NCBI GenBank assembly: GCA_028870845.1
Contig: JAGWOR010000003.1
Coordinates: forward strand, 31,339-95,338
DNA from: Gammaproteobacteria bacterium
Lineage (GTDB): Bacteria > Pseudomonadota > Gammaproteobacteria > Natronospirales > REEB76
Direction: 5' to 3'
DNA: 64,000 nucleotides
Part shown: positions 18,490 to 26,862 of the stretch, piece by piece
Numbering within the stretch: position 1 is the first letter of the stretch
Layout: the number at the start of each line of letters is the position of its first letter
Made by a program: the position numbers and the translations under genes
The notes under the pieces: generated by a model
The model's input: only the letters and a program-made list of their open reading frames with translations
Told to the model about the DNA's origin: nothing
Database searches by the model: none

Positions 18490-19667
18490 TCGATATCGGT
18501 ACACCACTTACAGCCAATGCCACTCGCCTGCTGCTGCTGGGTTCGGGCGAACTCGGCAAGGAAGTGGCCATCGAGGCCCAGCGCCTGGGCCTGGAAGTCA
18601 TCGCCGTTGACCGCTACGCGCATGCGCCTGCCATGCAGGTAGCGCACCGCGCGCATGTCATCAACATGCTGGATGGCGGCGAGTTGCGGCGCGTGGTGGA
18701 ATTGGAGAAGCCCCAATACATCGTGCCCGAACTGGAGGCCATCGCCACCCCCAGCTTGCTGGAACTGGAAAAACAAGGCTGGAACGTGATCCCAACGGCG
18801 CGCGCCACGCGCCTCACCATGGACCGGGAGGGCATCCGGCGTCTGGCGGCCGAGGAACTGAAGCTCAAGACTTCGCCTTACCGGTTTGCGGGAAATTTTG
18901 CTGAATTTGAAACCGCCATCGGCCAGATTGGCCTGCCTTGCGTGGTCAAACCGGTGATGAGCTCGTCAGGCAAAGGCCAGAGCGTGATTGAGCACGAAAC
19001 AGGCATGGCGGAAGCCTGGAAGTATGCCCAGGAAGGTGGTCGCAGCGGCCAGGGACGCGTGATCGTGGAGGGCTTCGTGGATTTTGACTACGAAATCACC
19101 CTGCTGACGGTGCGCCACGCGGGCGGCACCAGTTTCTGCGAACCCATCGGCCACCGCCAGGAACAGGGCGATTACCGTGAATCCTGGCAGCCACAGCCGA
19201 TGGCGCCGAAGGCGCTGGCCGATGCCCGGCGTATCGCCGCGGCCGTGACCGGCAATCTCGGCGGCCGCGGGATTTTCGGCGTGGAACTGTTCGTCAAAGG
19301 CGAGACGGTCTGGTTCAGCGAGGTCTCGCCGCGCCCGCACGATACCGGAATGGTGACGCTGATCTCCCAGGATCTGTCCGAATTCGCACTGCACGTACGC
19401 GCGATACTCGGTCTGCCGATTCCCGTGATCCGCCAGTTCGGCGCCTCGGCATCCGCGGTCATCCTGCCGCATGGTGATTCCGATGGCCCACGGTTTGGCA
19501 ATCTGGATGGGGCATTGGCGGAACCGGACACCATGCTGCGGCTGTTCGGCAAGCCGCAGATCCGCGGCCATCGGCGCATGGGCGTGGCCCTGGCGCGCGC
19601 CGACAGCATAGAGTCGGCCCGCGAAAAAGCCCGGCGCGTGTCCGCGGCAATCAAAGTCAGCTTGTAA
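18486..19667 (+). CDS. purT: Formate-dependent GAR transformylase PurT
   Basis: 393 residues, the normal PurT length. It makes formylglycinamide ribonucleotide from GAR using formate and ATP, an alternative to PurN in purine synthesis. ATP-grasp features are visible: N-terminal [11 protein letters not shown] (18-28), a central MSSSGKGQS glycine-rich loop (about 158-166), [11 protein letters not shown] and [11 protein letters not shown] (about 278-288) holding metal/ATP ligands. The start ATG overlaps the stop of the antiporter gene by four bases, so the two are co-translated. The functional link between a cation antiporter and purine synthesis is not obvious. Confidence 0.95.
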   Translation: MIDIGTPLTANATRLLLLGSGELGKEVAIEAQRLGLEVIAVDRYAHAPAMQVAHRAHVINMLDGGELRRVVELEKPQYIVPELEAIATPSLLELEKQGWNVIPTARATRLTMDREGIRRLAAEELKLKTSPYRFAGNFAEFETAIGQIGLPCVVKPVMSSSGKGQSVIEHETGMAEAWKYAQEGGRSGQGRVIVEGFVDFDYEITLLTVRHAGGTSFCEPIGHRQEQGDYRESWQPQPMAPKALADARRIAAAVTGNLGGRGIFGVELFVKGETVWFSEVSPRPHDTGMVTLISQDLSEFALHVRAILGLPIPVIRQFGASASAVILPHGDSDGPRFGNLDGALAEPDTMLRLFGKPQIRGHRRMGVALARADSIESAREKARRVSAAIKVSL

Positions 19668-19762
19668 TGTGAATCAACGTGCTCACGCGGTACCTGCCGG
19701 TACGCAGTTGTTGCCGGGTCTAATCCTGCAAACCTCAAACCGATAACACGCAAGGAGCTTCC

Positions 19763-20248
19763 ATGCCCTCATTCGACATCGTTTCCAAAGTTGACCCGGC
19801 AGAACTGGCCAATGCCGTGGATCAGGTAAGCCGCGAAATCGGTACGCGCTATGATTTCAAGGGCACCAGCGCCAACATCGAGCGTACTGAAAACCTGCTG
19901 ACGCTGTATGCCGACAGTGAATTCCAGCTCAAGCAGGTTCAGGACATCCTGTATCAGCGGGCTGCGAAACGTGGCATCGACGTGGCCAGCTTCGATCCCC
20001 AGAAAATCGAGACCATCGGCGGCGACCGGGCCAAACAGGTGATCAACGTGAAACAGGGGATTGACCGGGAACTGGCAAAAAAAATCGTCAGGCTCGTCAA
20101 AGACAGTGCGCTCAAGGTGCAAGCTGCAGTCCAGGGCGAAGAGCTGCGTATCACCGGCAAGAAGCGCGATGACCTGCAGGCAGTAATCGCACTGTTGCGC
20201 TCAGCCAAGCTGGAACAGCCGCTGCAGTTCGTGAATTTCCGCGACTAG
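19763..20248 (+). CDS. yajQ: YajQ-family nucleotide (c-di-GMP)-binding protein
   Basis: 161 residues, typical for YajQ. It begins MPSFDIVSKVDPAELANAVDQ and includes RYDFKGT and SEFQLKQVQDIL, all family hallmarks; two ferredoxin-like half domains are expected. Xanthomonas and Pseudomonas YajQ homologues bind c-di-GMP and affect transcription, so this could be an effector for the two diguanylate cyclases in this window. An AAGGAG ribosome site lies just upstream. It follows purT by 95 bases and its last four bases overlap the 3' end of the convergent GST gene. Confidence 0.92.
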   Translation: MPSFDIVSKVDPAELANAVDQVSREIGTRYDFKGTSANIERTENLLTLYADSEFQLKQVQDILYQRAAKRGIDVASFDPQKIETIGGDRAKQVINVKQGIDRELAKKIVRLVKDSALKVQAAVQGEELRITGKKRDDLQAVIALLRSAKLEQPLQFVNFRD

Positions 20249-20856
20249 GCCTTCGGTACTGTACTGGCGAAGGATGGCCGCTGTGACAGCCGCTGGTAAT
20301 GCCGAACTAGGCTGGGATGGTCTGCACGCCAATCCAGGTCGGGTAAACGGAAATCAAGCCAGCCGAGCCCACAGCCCAGAGCAATGTCGGCCAGGGTAAT
20401 ACGCGCTGCAACACACCATTCGCGCCCACCGAGGTCGCTTTCCATCACCCCGAGCCCGGCCAAAACCTTTCCTCTCTGACGCGCCAGCCATTTTTCACTG
20501 CGCTGAGCAGGCTCGCGCTGAGTATGCTCAAGACGTATCAGCACGGCGGCATCCAGGATGCCGTCGGCCAGCGATTCCCAGCGCCGTACCTGGATCCTTT
20601 GTGGGAACTCCTCAGGTATCAGGCTGTTGGCAGGCGACAGATGATCCAGGTATTCGCAGATGACCCGGGAATCATATAACTGGCTGCCGTCGTCCAGAAT
20701 CAGGCAAGGCACCTTGCCAAGTGGGTTACTGGCTTGGATTTTAGTATCCGCGGCCCACACATCTTCCGGCAGAAGCTTACAGGCAATGCCCTTTTCCGCC
20801 AGCACCATCCGCACTTTGCGCACATAGGGGCTCGAATAGGAACCGATGAGTTTCAT
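20245..20856 (-). CDS. Glutathione S-transferase family protein (YibF-like)
   Basis: 203 residues. The N-terminal thioredoxin-like domain begins MKLIGSYSSPYVRKVRMVL and contains NPLGKVPCLILDDG with the cis-Pro and DSRVICEYLD glutathione-binding region (about 61-70); the C-terminal helical domain runs from about 85. It resembles the YibF subgroup, cytosolic enzymes or binding proteins that conjugate or handle glutathione with unknown substrates. It is convergent with yajQ and shows no operon partner. Confidence 0.88.
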   Translation of the reverse strand: MKLIGSYSSPYVRKVRMVLAEKGIACKLLPEDVWAADTKIQASNPLGKVPCLILDDGSQLYDSRVICEYLDHLSPANSLIPEEFPQRIQVRRWESLADGILDAAVLIRLEHTQREPAQRSEKWLARQRGKVLAGLGVMESDLGGREWCVAARITLADIALGCGLGWLDFRLPDLDWRADHPSLVRHYQRLSQRPSFASTVPKA

Positions 20857-20949
20857 GTTCGCGGCCTTGATTAGCTATGCGGGGTATATCAAACTCACTC
20901 GATAGACAAATCATATTCCTCGCAACGGAAACGCGTCCCACTTTAATCT

Positions 20950-21678
20950 CTATGGCTTGCCTGACGATTGCCGGGCAGCGGCTTTAACGTGCAAATCCAC
21001 TTCGCCGATATTCACACTCAGGCGCATGCTGTCGGAGCCAGAGCCGTTCCAGTCAATACTGCGGCCCAGCCCTTGATGGTGGCCGGTGGTATGACTCAGA
21101 TTTTTGCCACTCATAAACAGAGCGGCTTCGCCGATGTTACTGGACAAGCTGATGTTGCCCGGTCGGTCTGTAGCTGTGATGACGCTGATCTGACCCACGT
21201 TGACCCGGGCATTCAGGCTGCCATGCGGTACATCCATGGTCAGTTCGCCAACATCCAGTTGGGTCCGCACGCCACCACTTACCCCGTTGATTGACACCTC
21301 GCCCACTTTCATATTCAGATTCAGAGCCAGATCAACTGGCATCTGCACATACCATTTCTGCTTGACGTCGTTACTGTCCATCTTGCCCATATTGCTCAAT
21401 GAAAGTTCCAAGCGCTGTCCATCCCGCTGCTGGAAAATTTGCGCCGCCAGTATTTGCTGCTCGCTGGCATGGCTTTGCCAGTGGAAAAACCAAAGAAACT
21501 CGTTGGATTTCTGTTCCAGTATCACGCGCACGTGCACAGTGTCATCGCTGGATGGCGTGATGTGCACTTCGCCTACTCCCGCAGTGATCACCAGATTGTT
21601 AATACCGTTGGCGGGTATCGCGGCTTGCATCACATGCGGTGCGGCCAGCAATAGGCCCAGAGTAATGATGCGTTTCAT
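20950..21678 (-). CDS. Exported repeat protein with G-E/Q-V strand repeats (DUF4097-like)
   Basis: 242 residues from the ATG at 21678, preferred over a GTG two codons earlier because the AGGAGG site is about 8 bases from the ATG and only 2 from the GTG. A signal peptide ends near QAA. The mature part is a ladder of short strands repeating VGEVHI, VGEVSI, VGELTM, VGQISV, IGEAAL and IGEVDL, as in the repeated beta-helix-like proteins of the DUF4097/adhesin type. It begins 42 bases after the ABC permease stop and is the last gene of the GntR-ABC run. A periplasmic sensor or binding partner of the exporter is possible. Confidence 0.75.
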   Translation of the reverse strand: MKRIITLGLLLAAPHVMQAAIPANGINNLVITAGVGEVHITPSSDDTVHVRVILEQKSNEFLWFFHWQSHASEQQILAAQIFQQRDGQRLELSLSNMGKMDSNDVKQKWYVQMPVDLALNLNMKVGEVSINGVSGGVRTQLDVGELTMDVPHGSLNARVNVGQISVITATDRPGNISLSSNIGEAALFMSGKNLSHTTGHHQGLGRSIDWNGSGSDSMRLSVNIGEVDLHVKAAARQSSGKP

Positions 21679-21719
21679 GATCACGCCCTCCTCACAGCGG
21701 GATCCAATCCACAGGATAC

Positions 21720-22613
21720 TCAGATTTCGGAACGGTTACGCCGCAGCCAGACGGCTCCAATGGTGAATACCACGCCGATGATCACTCCGATCCACATTTC
21801 TGGGCGCACCAGATAACTCAGGACTGATGATAGAGTCATCAGCTGGCCATGCTGGTCAATACCGGATTGTCCCACAACAAATTCCGCCTGATTGGAGTGC
21901 AGCATCCCAAACCATCGGGCCAGGTGACCCAGAATCATTTTGGATATGTAATGAGTGTGGAATACCACCAATTCCGCTAGCATCATGGCCAGTGGCACCA
22001 TCACGGTCCAGGCGAGCGGTAACTTGCGGGCCCACGCGGAACACAGCAGGAACCAGCCGTAATAGGGCAATAACCACAGCGATTGCACCAAAAAAGCGAC
22101 TGCCAGCGTGAACCAGCCCAGTAATACAGCAGCTGCGTGGTAATTGGAAAGCAAGCCGATACCGGTAACCGCACCGGCCGCGCCAACAATCAATCCTGCC
22201 GCAATCTCGAATCCAACCACCACTACGAAGGCAATGGCGGGCGCCGTCACCATGGCGGTAAACAGCTTGGATAGCACCATGGCAGTGTCGGATACCGGCA
22301 TGGATCGCCAGAACATCACGCTGCGGTCCTTGCGGTCTGAATACAGGCAATCCATCAGGTAGAAGCAGGCCGTCAGCACCAGGGCGAAGTTGAACACCAC
22401 TGCCCCGGCAATCACCGAGGCTTGCGCATCGCCCATGCTGACGGCGGAATTACCCTGTAAAAAACCATGGGCGTGGCTCCAAATCAGGGCTCCCATCCCC
22501 CACAGCGTGGCCAGCAGCAGGATACCGGCAACCACCAGCTGTACGATCCACAATGAGCGGTGCTCCCACAGCTCGCGTCTCGCCATTGTCGTGTAGGCCT
22601 TCATGGTGTTCAT
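21720..22613 (-). CDS. ABC-2 type transporter permease
   Basis: 297 residues. After a short cytosolic start (ARRELWEHRSLW) there are about six hydrophobic segments (near 22-45, 70-90, 117-140, 150-180, 205-225 and 270-290), the common topology of ABC-2 half permeases. It overlaps the ATPase gene by four bases and should pair with it as an exporter. The substrate is unknown; with a YtrA-type regulator the usual relatives respond to cell-envelope antibiotics or act on lipids/peptides. Identity as permease is strong, specificity unknown. Confidence 0.85.
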   Translation of the reverse strand: MNTMKAYTTMARRELWEHRSLWIVQLVVAGILLLATLWGMGALIWSHAHGFLQGNSAVSMGDAQASVIAGAVVFNFALVLTACFYLMDCLYSDRKDRSVMFWRSMPVSDTAMVLSKLFTAMVTAPAIAFVVVVGFEIAAGLIVGAAGAVTGIGLLSNYHAAAVLLGWFTLAVAFLVQSLWLLPYYGWFLLCSAWARKLPLAWTVMVPLAMMLAELVVFHTHYISKMILGHLARWFGMLHSNQAEFVVGQSGIDQHGQLMTLSSVLSYLVRPEMWIGVIIGVVFTIGAVWLRRNRSEI

Positions 22614-23467
22614 TGCGCTGCTCCCGTCATCTTGGCCACAAACAGGTCGGCGACGCTGGGAGTATGCAACTCCCCAAGTCCGGCCAGTTGTTCGCGGCTC
22701 ACGCCTTCGAATAAATACAGTTTCTTGCCGAAGATCTCCCGCTCGTGGATGGGTTTCAACTCCTGGGCTGCAGCAGCTTTATCTGGAGCCACCAGCACCT
22801 CGGTATAGGTTTCGGCCACCGCATCCATGGACTCATTGAGCACCAGGCGGCCGTTGTTGATGAACATCAGATCGGTCAGCAGTTTTTCAACTTCCTCCAC
22901 CTGATGGGTGGTGACCAAAATGGTGCGCTTGTCATCAAAATAGTCGTTCAAGAGATTTGAATAAAATTCCTTGCGGTAAAGGATATCGAGACCCAAGGTT
23001 GGTTCGTCCAGGATCAACAGTCTTGCATCGATCGCCATGATCAACGCCAAGTGCAATTGGGTAACCATACCTTTGGAGAGCTGGCCTACCCGGCTGTTCT
23101 GTGAAATCTTGGTGCGTTCCAGGAAACGCAGTGCGCGTTCACGGCTGAATCTTGGATGCACGGCGTCCACATACTCAATGGCGTGCTTTACCCGCAGCCA
23201 GCGCGGCAAAACCGCCACATCGGCGATGAAACACACATCCTGCATCAGCCGGCTGCGGCCCATGCGGGGGTCATGGCCCAGCACGTCCAGCTCGCCATCG
23301 AAGCTGATCAATCCGAGGATGGCCTTGAGCGCCGTGGTCTTGCCGGCGCCATTGGGGCCGATCAGCCCCACAATGCGGCCTTCCTCGATGTCAAAATCCA
23401 CCTTGTCGAGGGCACGCAGGCCTTTATAGTTTTTACTAAGTCCGCGCGCCTGTACCAGCATGCTCAT
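22610..23467 (-). CDS. ABC transporter ATP-binding protein
   Basis: 285 residues. Walker A is GPNGAGKT (37-44), followed by a Q-loop region, the signature region GQLSKGM (about 141-147), Walker B RLLILDEPTLGLD (about 158-170) and the switch His in TTHQ (about 194-197). The C-terminal part from about 215 is an accessory domain. It energises the ABC-2 permease encoded just downstream and overlaps the regulator gene upstream by four bases (ATGA), so regulator, ATPase and permease are co-translated. Confidence 0.95.
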   Translation of the reverse strand: MSMLVQARGLSKNYKGLRALDKVDFDIEEGRIVGLIGPNGAGKTTALKAILGLISFDGELDVLGHDPRMGRSRLMQDVCFIADVAVLPRWLRVKHAIEYVDAVHPRFSRERALRFLERTKISQNSRVGQLSKGMVTQLHLALIMAIDARLLILDEPTLGLDILYRKEFYSNLLNDYFDDKRTILVTTHQVEEVEKLLTDLMFINNGRLVLNESMDAVAETYTEVLVAPDKAAAAQELKPIHEREIFGKKLYLFEGVSREQLAGLGELHTPSVADLFVAKMTGAAQ

Positions 23468-23838
23468 GATTTGCTCCGTTTGCCGTCATCCACGGCTTTC
23501 AACAATTCCTTCACGTCCAGGTCCAAGCGACCGATGCGTTGCACGATTTGCGGCCACTCAGTCTTCAGGAAAACCTCGCGTTCATTTTTCATGAGGGAGC
23601 GGCTGGCGCCGGTCTTTACAAACATGCCCAAGCCCCGGCGCTTCTCCACCAGTTCCTCATCCACCAGCGCCTGGTAGCCCTTGAGCACGGTCAGCGGATT
23701 GATCTGATAATCCGCGGCCACCGCCCTGACTGAAGGCAGGGGATCACCTTCCTTGAGTGTGCCCTCCAGAATCATGGCGACCACCCGGTCCCGCAGTTGG
23801 CGGTAGATCGGCGAGCTGTCACTCCACTTATAATCCAT
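23464..23838 (-). CDS. GntR-family regulator, YtrA subfamily
   Basis: 124 residues: an N-terminal winged helix (about 8-75; SPIYRQLRDRVVAMILEGTLKEG, then LPSVRAVAADYQINPLTVLKGYQAL) and a short helical C-terminal tail without a ligand-binding domain, as in YtrA-type regulators. These usually repress their own ABC transporter operon. Being the first gene of an overlapping regulator-ATPase-permease run supports that role. The effector is unknown; YtrA-type proteins lack a large effector pocket. Confidence 0.9.
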   Translation of the reverse strand: MDYKWSDSSPIYRQLRDRVVAMILEGTLKEGDPLPSVRAVAADYQINPLTVLKGYQALVDEELVEKRRGLGMFVKTGASRSLMKNEREVFLKTEWPQIVQRIGRLDLDVKELLKAVDDGKRSKS

Positions 23839-23888
23839 GGTTGTTTTCCTCGCTGCTCTAGCCTTGTAGAGCGCTAAGTCGCACTACC

Positions 23889-24371
23889 TTAACCGCCGAA
23901 ATGCCCAAACACCAGCGAATCCAATACGCGCAGCGTCGAGGCGTTCAATAGGGTTCTGCTAGGGGAAATAGACTCCAGCGCTTCAATCAGAGAGACGCCG
24001 GCCACAGCTTCCGCCTTGTCTTTCACCGCCGCGGGCGCCGGATACTTGGGCATGGCATCCGCCAGCTCCGCCAATTGCCCGACGGTTGGTTTTACTACGA
24101 TGGTGCCGAGCGCGATGCTTGCAGCAACCGGGCGTTGCACGCCACGCGCTTCCGCAAAACGCCAGTCATCTTCGCTGGGGGTAACCACAATGGTGCCCAG
24201 ATTTGCCTGCAGGTTTTCAGCATCCGCCGGGGTTACAACCACGGTGCCAAGCTGGATGGTCTCAGTCTGACCAATGGCATGCTGTTTCAGGGCTACGCCG
24301 GTCACCGCGGCGACAGCGGCGATGTTCAGGGCCAGGGCGACTGCGAATACTGTTTTGCTGATAGTGTTCAT
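23889..24371 (-). CDS. Small exported protein with three LGTxVVxP motifs
   Basis: 160 residues from the ATG at 24371, chosen because GGAG lies 8 bases upstream and a signal-like helix starts at once (MNTISKTVFAVALALNIAAVAAV). Three near-identical motifs follow: LGTVVVTP (41-48), LGTIVVTP (58-65) and LGTIVVKP (88-95), after which the chain is Ala/Leu rich to a C-terminal GHFGG. The motif resembles the TonB box and following segment of TonB-dependent receptors, yet no plug or barrel is present. No family is recognised. It stops 50 bases before the GntR gene on the same strand and may be part of that unit. Confidence 0.65.
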   Translation of the reverse strand: MNTISKTVFAVALALNIAAVAAVTGVALKQHAIGQTETIQLGTVVVTPADAENLQANLGTIVVTPSEDDWRFAEARGVQRPVAASIALGTIVVKPTVGQLAELADAMPKYPAPAAVKDKAEAVAGVSLIEALESISPSRTLLNASTLRVLDSLVFGHFGG

Positions 24372-24435
24372 GTTGCTACTCCTCACTTTCCATGTAACGG
24401 CCGTTGGGGTCATTTCAGTAACGGTGTTGTAGAGA

Positions 24436-24463
24436 ACTATAACACTAGAATAAGAAAAAGCAA
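24436..24463 (-). promoter_or_regulatory. Sigma-70-like promoter for the three-motif exported protein
   Basis: On the minus strand TTGCTT (24463-24458) is separated by 16 bases from TATAGT (24441-24436), and the -10 is extended by TGT (TGTTATAGT). A start near 24429 would give a leader of about 58 bases to the ATG at 24371. The surrounding 24372-24633 stretch is markedly AT-rich compared with neighbouring genes. No other gene is seen in it. Confidence 0.5.
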
Positions 24464-24633
24464 GCCCTACAAAGAAAATCTCTTTATATTTATATATATT
24501 CAATAATATCAATAAGTTGTGAACAATCTACCCTGAATATCCCCACGCCCGCCGCTGCTACCCATATGCCGGTAATCGCGGTGGCCCGCAGGCGCTCTGG
24601 CATACTGCGATTTCATCCTGGCGGAATCCGTGC

Positions 24634-25677
24634 ATGCTGATCTACGGCGCAAACGGCTATACCGGCACACTGATAACGGAATTGGCCCTGGAACAGGGCT
24701 TGCGCCCGCACCTGGCGGGTCGTAACCCCGAAAAGCTCAAAATCATGGGAGAACGCTACGGCCTGCCCTGCAGCGCTTTTGACCTGGAGGATTCCGCGGT
24801 CTTGGACCGGAATTTCAAAGATCAACGCCTGGTTATCAACTGCGCCGGCCCCTTCTCGCATACCTTTCGCCAAGTGGCTGCCGCCTGCCTGCGCCAGCGG
24901 ATTCACTACCTGGACATTACCGGTGAAATCCAGGTATTCGAGGGGCTTGCTGCTATGCACCATGATGCAGTCCAGGCCGGCGTGATGTTGCTGCCCGGCG
25001 TGGGTTTCGACGTCGTGCCCACAGACTGCCTGGCCATGCACCTCAAAGACCGCATGCCCACGGCAACCCGTCTGGTGTTGGCGTTTCGCAGTAGTGGCGG
25101 GTTGTCGCATGGCACCCGCCGCACCATGCTGGAAGGGCTTGGTCGAGACGGCGCCATCCGCCGCGATGGGCGAATCGTGCCGGTGGAAGCCGCCTGGAAA
25201 ACCCGTATGGTGGATTTTGGCGACGGCCGTGCGTACAGCGTGGTGAGCATTCCCTGGGGCGATGTCTCCACTGCCTGGTACAGCACCGGTATCCCCAATA
25301 TAGAAACCTATGTGGCCATGAAGCCGTCGCAGATTCGGAGCTTGCGGTTGAGCCGCCACTTTGGCTGGTTGTTGCGTAGCAAGCTGGTGCAATGGCCGCT
25401 GCAGCGACGAATTGCAGCCACACCACCCGGACCCGATGCTGCCACACGCCACCGGACGGAGACCCTTGTCTGGGGTGAAGTGTGTGACGCCAACGGCCAG
25501 TGTGTCTACAGCCGGCTGCGTTGCGGAAATGGTTATAGTTTAACTTCGCGTTCCGCAGTCGCGGCCGCCAAACGCGTGCTCAACGGCGACATTAAACCCG
25601 GTTTTCAAACCCCCTCACGCGCATTTGGCATCGGCTTTGTGCTGGCATTGGGCGCAAGGATTTCAGACCAGTCATGA
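24634..25677 (+). CDS. Saccharopine dehydrogenase-like NAD(P)-dependent oxidoreductase
   Basis: 347 residues. An N-terminal Rossmann domain begins MLIYGANGYTGTLI with GANGYTG (5-11) as nucleotide loop, followed by HLAGRNPEKL (second strand) and VINCAGPFS, typical of the saccharopine dehydrogenase/trans-acting enoyl reductase family. The rest shows GVGFDVVPTDC and GLSHGTRR type segments. Family members act on lysine intermediates, on polyketide/lipid enoyl groups or on unknown substrates; which applies here cannot be told. It lies divergent from the three-motif protein and about 105 bases upstream of mdh. Confidence 0.8.
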   Translation: MLIYGANGYTGTLITELALEQGLRPHLAGRNPEKLKIMGERYGLPCSAFDLEDSAVLDRNFKDQRLVINCAGPFSHTFRQVAAACLRQRIHYLDITGEIQVFEGLAAMHHDAVQAGVMLLPGVGFDVVPTDCLAMHLKDRMPTATRLVLAFRSSGGLSHGTRRTMLEGLGRDGAIRRDGRIVPVEAAWKTRMVDFGDGRAYSVVSIPWGDVSTAWYSTGIPNIETYVAMKPSQIRSLRLSRHFGWLLRSKLVQWPLQRRIAATPPGPDAATRHRTETLVWGEVCDANGQCVYSRLRCGNGYSLTSRSAVAAAKRVLNGDIKPGFQTPSRAFGIGFVLALGARISDQS

Positions 25678-25702
25678 CATGATTGTAATTGTGCTGCGGG
25701 TG

Positions 25703-25708
25703 TAAAAT
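25703..25708 (+). promoter_or_regulatory. Possible -10 element for mdh
   Basis: TAAAAT at 25703-25708 matches five of six -10 bases and is about 75 bases before the mdh start. No convincing -35 lies at 16-18 bases; TGATTG at 25680-25685 is the best at 17. Weak. Confidence 0.3.
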
Positions 25709-25782
25709 AGGCGTTCTGCTTCGCGAGCATTGCACATCTCGCAGCAGCGCCTGTCCGATCAACCCAGGGAGCTTGAATCATC

Positions 25783-26769
25783 ATGGCAAACAACAAGCCT
25801 GTACGCATAGCGGTTACCGGTGCCGCCGGCCAGATCGGTTACCAGCTGATATTCCGCATCGCGGCCGGCGATCTGTTCGGTTCGCAACAGCCGATTATCC
25901 TGCAGCTTTTGGAAATCACTCCGGCCCTGGGAGCCCTCAATGGCGTGGTCATGGAATTGAACGACTGCGCATTCCCCGCCCTGGCCGGCATCGTGGCCAC
26001 CGACAACCCGGAGGTGGCTTTCAAGGATGCGGATTTTGCCTTTCTGGTGGGCGCCAAACCCCGCGGGCCGGGCATGGAACGCAAGGATCTGCTGCTGGAA
26101 AACGCCAAAATTTTTTCCACCCAGGGGAAAGCCATCAACCAAGTGGCGAAAAAGAACATCAAGGTGCTGGTGGTGGGAAATCCCGCCAACACCAATGCCC
26201 TGATCACCGCCGCCAATGCGCCGCGCATCAACAAACAGAACATCACCTCCATGATGCGCCTGGACCACAACCGCGCGGCTTCTCAGCTTGCCGCCAAAAC
26301 CGGCGCACATGCGAGCGCTGTGAAAAGGCTGGTAATCTGGGGTAATCACTCCACCACCCAGTATCCGGACATCCATCAAGCCACCGTCAAAGGCAAAGCG
26401 GCGCTGAAACTGGTGGATGAGGAATGGGTAAAAAACGAATTCATACCCACGGTGCAGCAGCGTGGTGCCGCCATCATCAAAGCCCGCGGCGCCTCATCCG
26501 CTGCTTCCGCCGCCTCCGCCGCCATCGACCACATGCGTGATTGGGTCCTGGGCAGCAAAAGCCAGTGGGTCAGCATGGGCGTGCCGTCGGACGGCAGTTA
26601 CGGCATTCAAAAAGGCATTATCTACGGCTTCCCGGTGGTGTGTGCCAAAGGCCAATACAAGATTGTAAAAGGCCTCAAACCCGGGCCGTTCTCGCAACAA
26701 CGCATGCAAGCCAGTGAGGCGGAATTACGGGAGGAACGTAACGGGGTTAAAGACCTGTTGGGCGCTTAA
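25783..26769 (+). CDS. mdh: Malate dehydrogenase
   Basis: 328 residues. It interconverts malate and oxaloacetate with NAD in the TCA cycle, also supplying oxaloacetate for PrpC. Motifs: GAAGQIGY (13-20) nucleotide loop, substrate arginines in PRGPGMER (93-100), VGNPANTN (131-138), LDHNRA (160-165, Asp161 and Arg164) and catalytic His189 in [11 protein letters not shown]. It is the longer type 2 enzyme found in Burkholderia/Xanthomonas, not the E. coli type. AGGGAG lies about 11 bases before the ATG and a strong terminator follows the stop. Confidence 0.96.
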   Translation: MANNKPVRIAVTGAAGQIGYQLIFRIAAGDLFGSQQPIILQLLEITPALGALNGVVMELNDCAFPALAGIVATDNPEVAFKDADFAFLVGAKPRGPGMERKDLLLENAKIFSTQGKAINQVAKKNIKVLVVGNPANTNALITAANAPRINKQNITSMMRLDHNRAASQLAAKTGAHASAVKRLVIWGNHSTTQYPDIHQATVKGKAALKLVDEEWVKNEFIPTVQQRGAAIIKARGASSAASAASAAIDHMRDWVLGSKSQWVSMGVPSDGSYGIQKGIIYGFPVVCAKGQYKIVKGLKPGPFSQQRMQASEAELREERNGVKDLLGA

Positions 26770-26791
26770 CGCATTCCGGACGAAAACAAAC

Positions 26792-26822
26792 AGGGCCGCA
26801 GTGATGCACTGCGGCCCTTTAA
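26792..26822 (+). terminator. Rho-independent terminator, probably bidirectional
   Basis: Perfect 11-base stem GGGCCGCAGTG (26793-26803) and CACTGCGGCCC (26807-26817) with a three-base loop, extended by one A-T pair, then TTTAATTT. It starts 23 bases after mdh. On the other strand the stem is followed by TGTTTGTTTT, so it can also end transcripts of the convergent S10 peptidase gene. Confidence 0.9.
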
Positions 26823-26862
26823 TTTGCCCGGCTTGCATTAACCGGGCCAGCACTCTTGGCCC

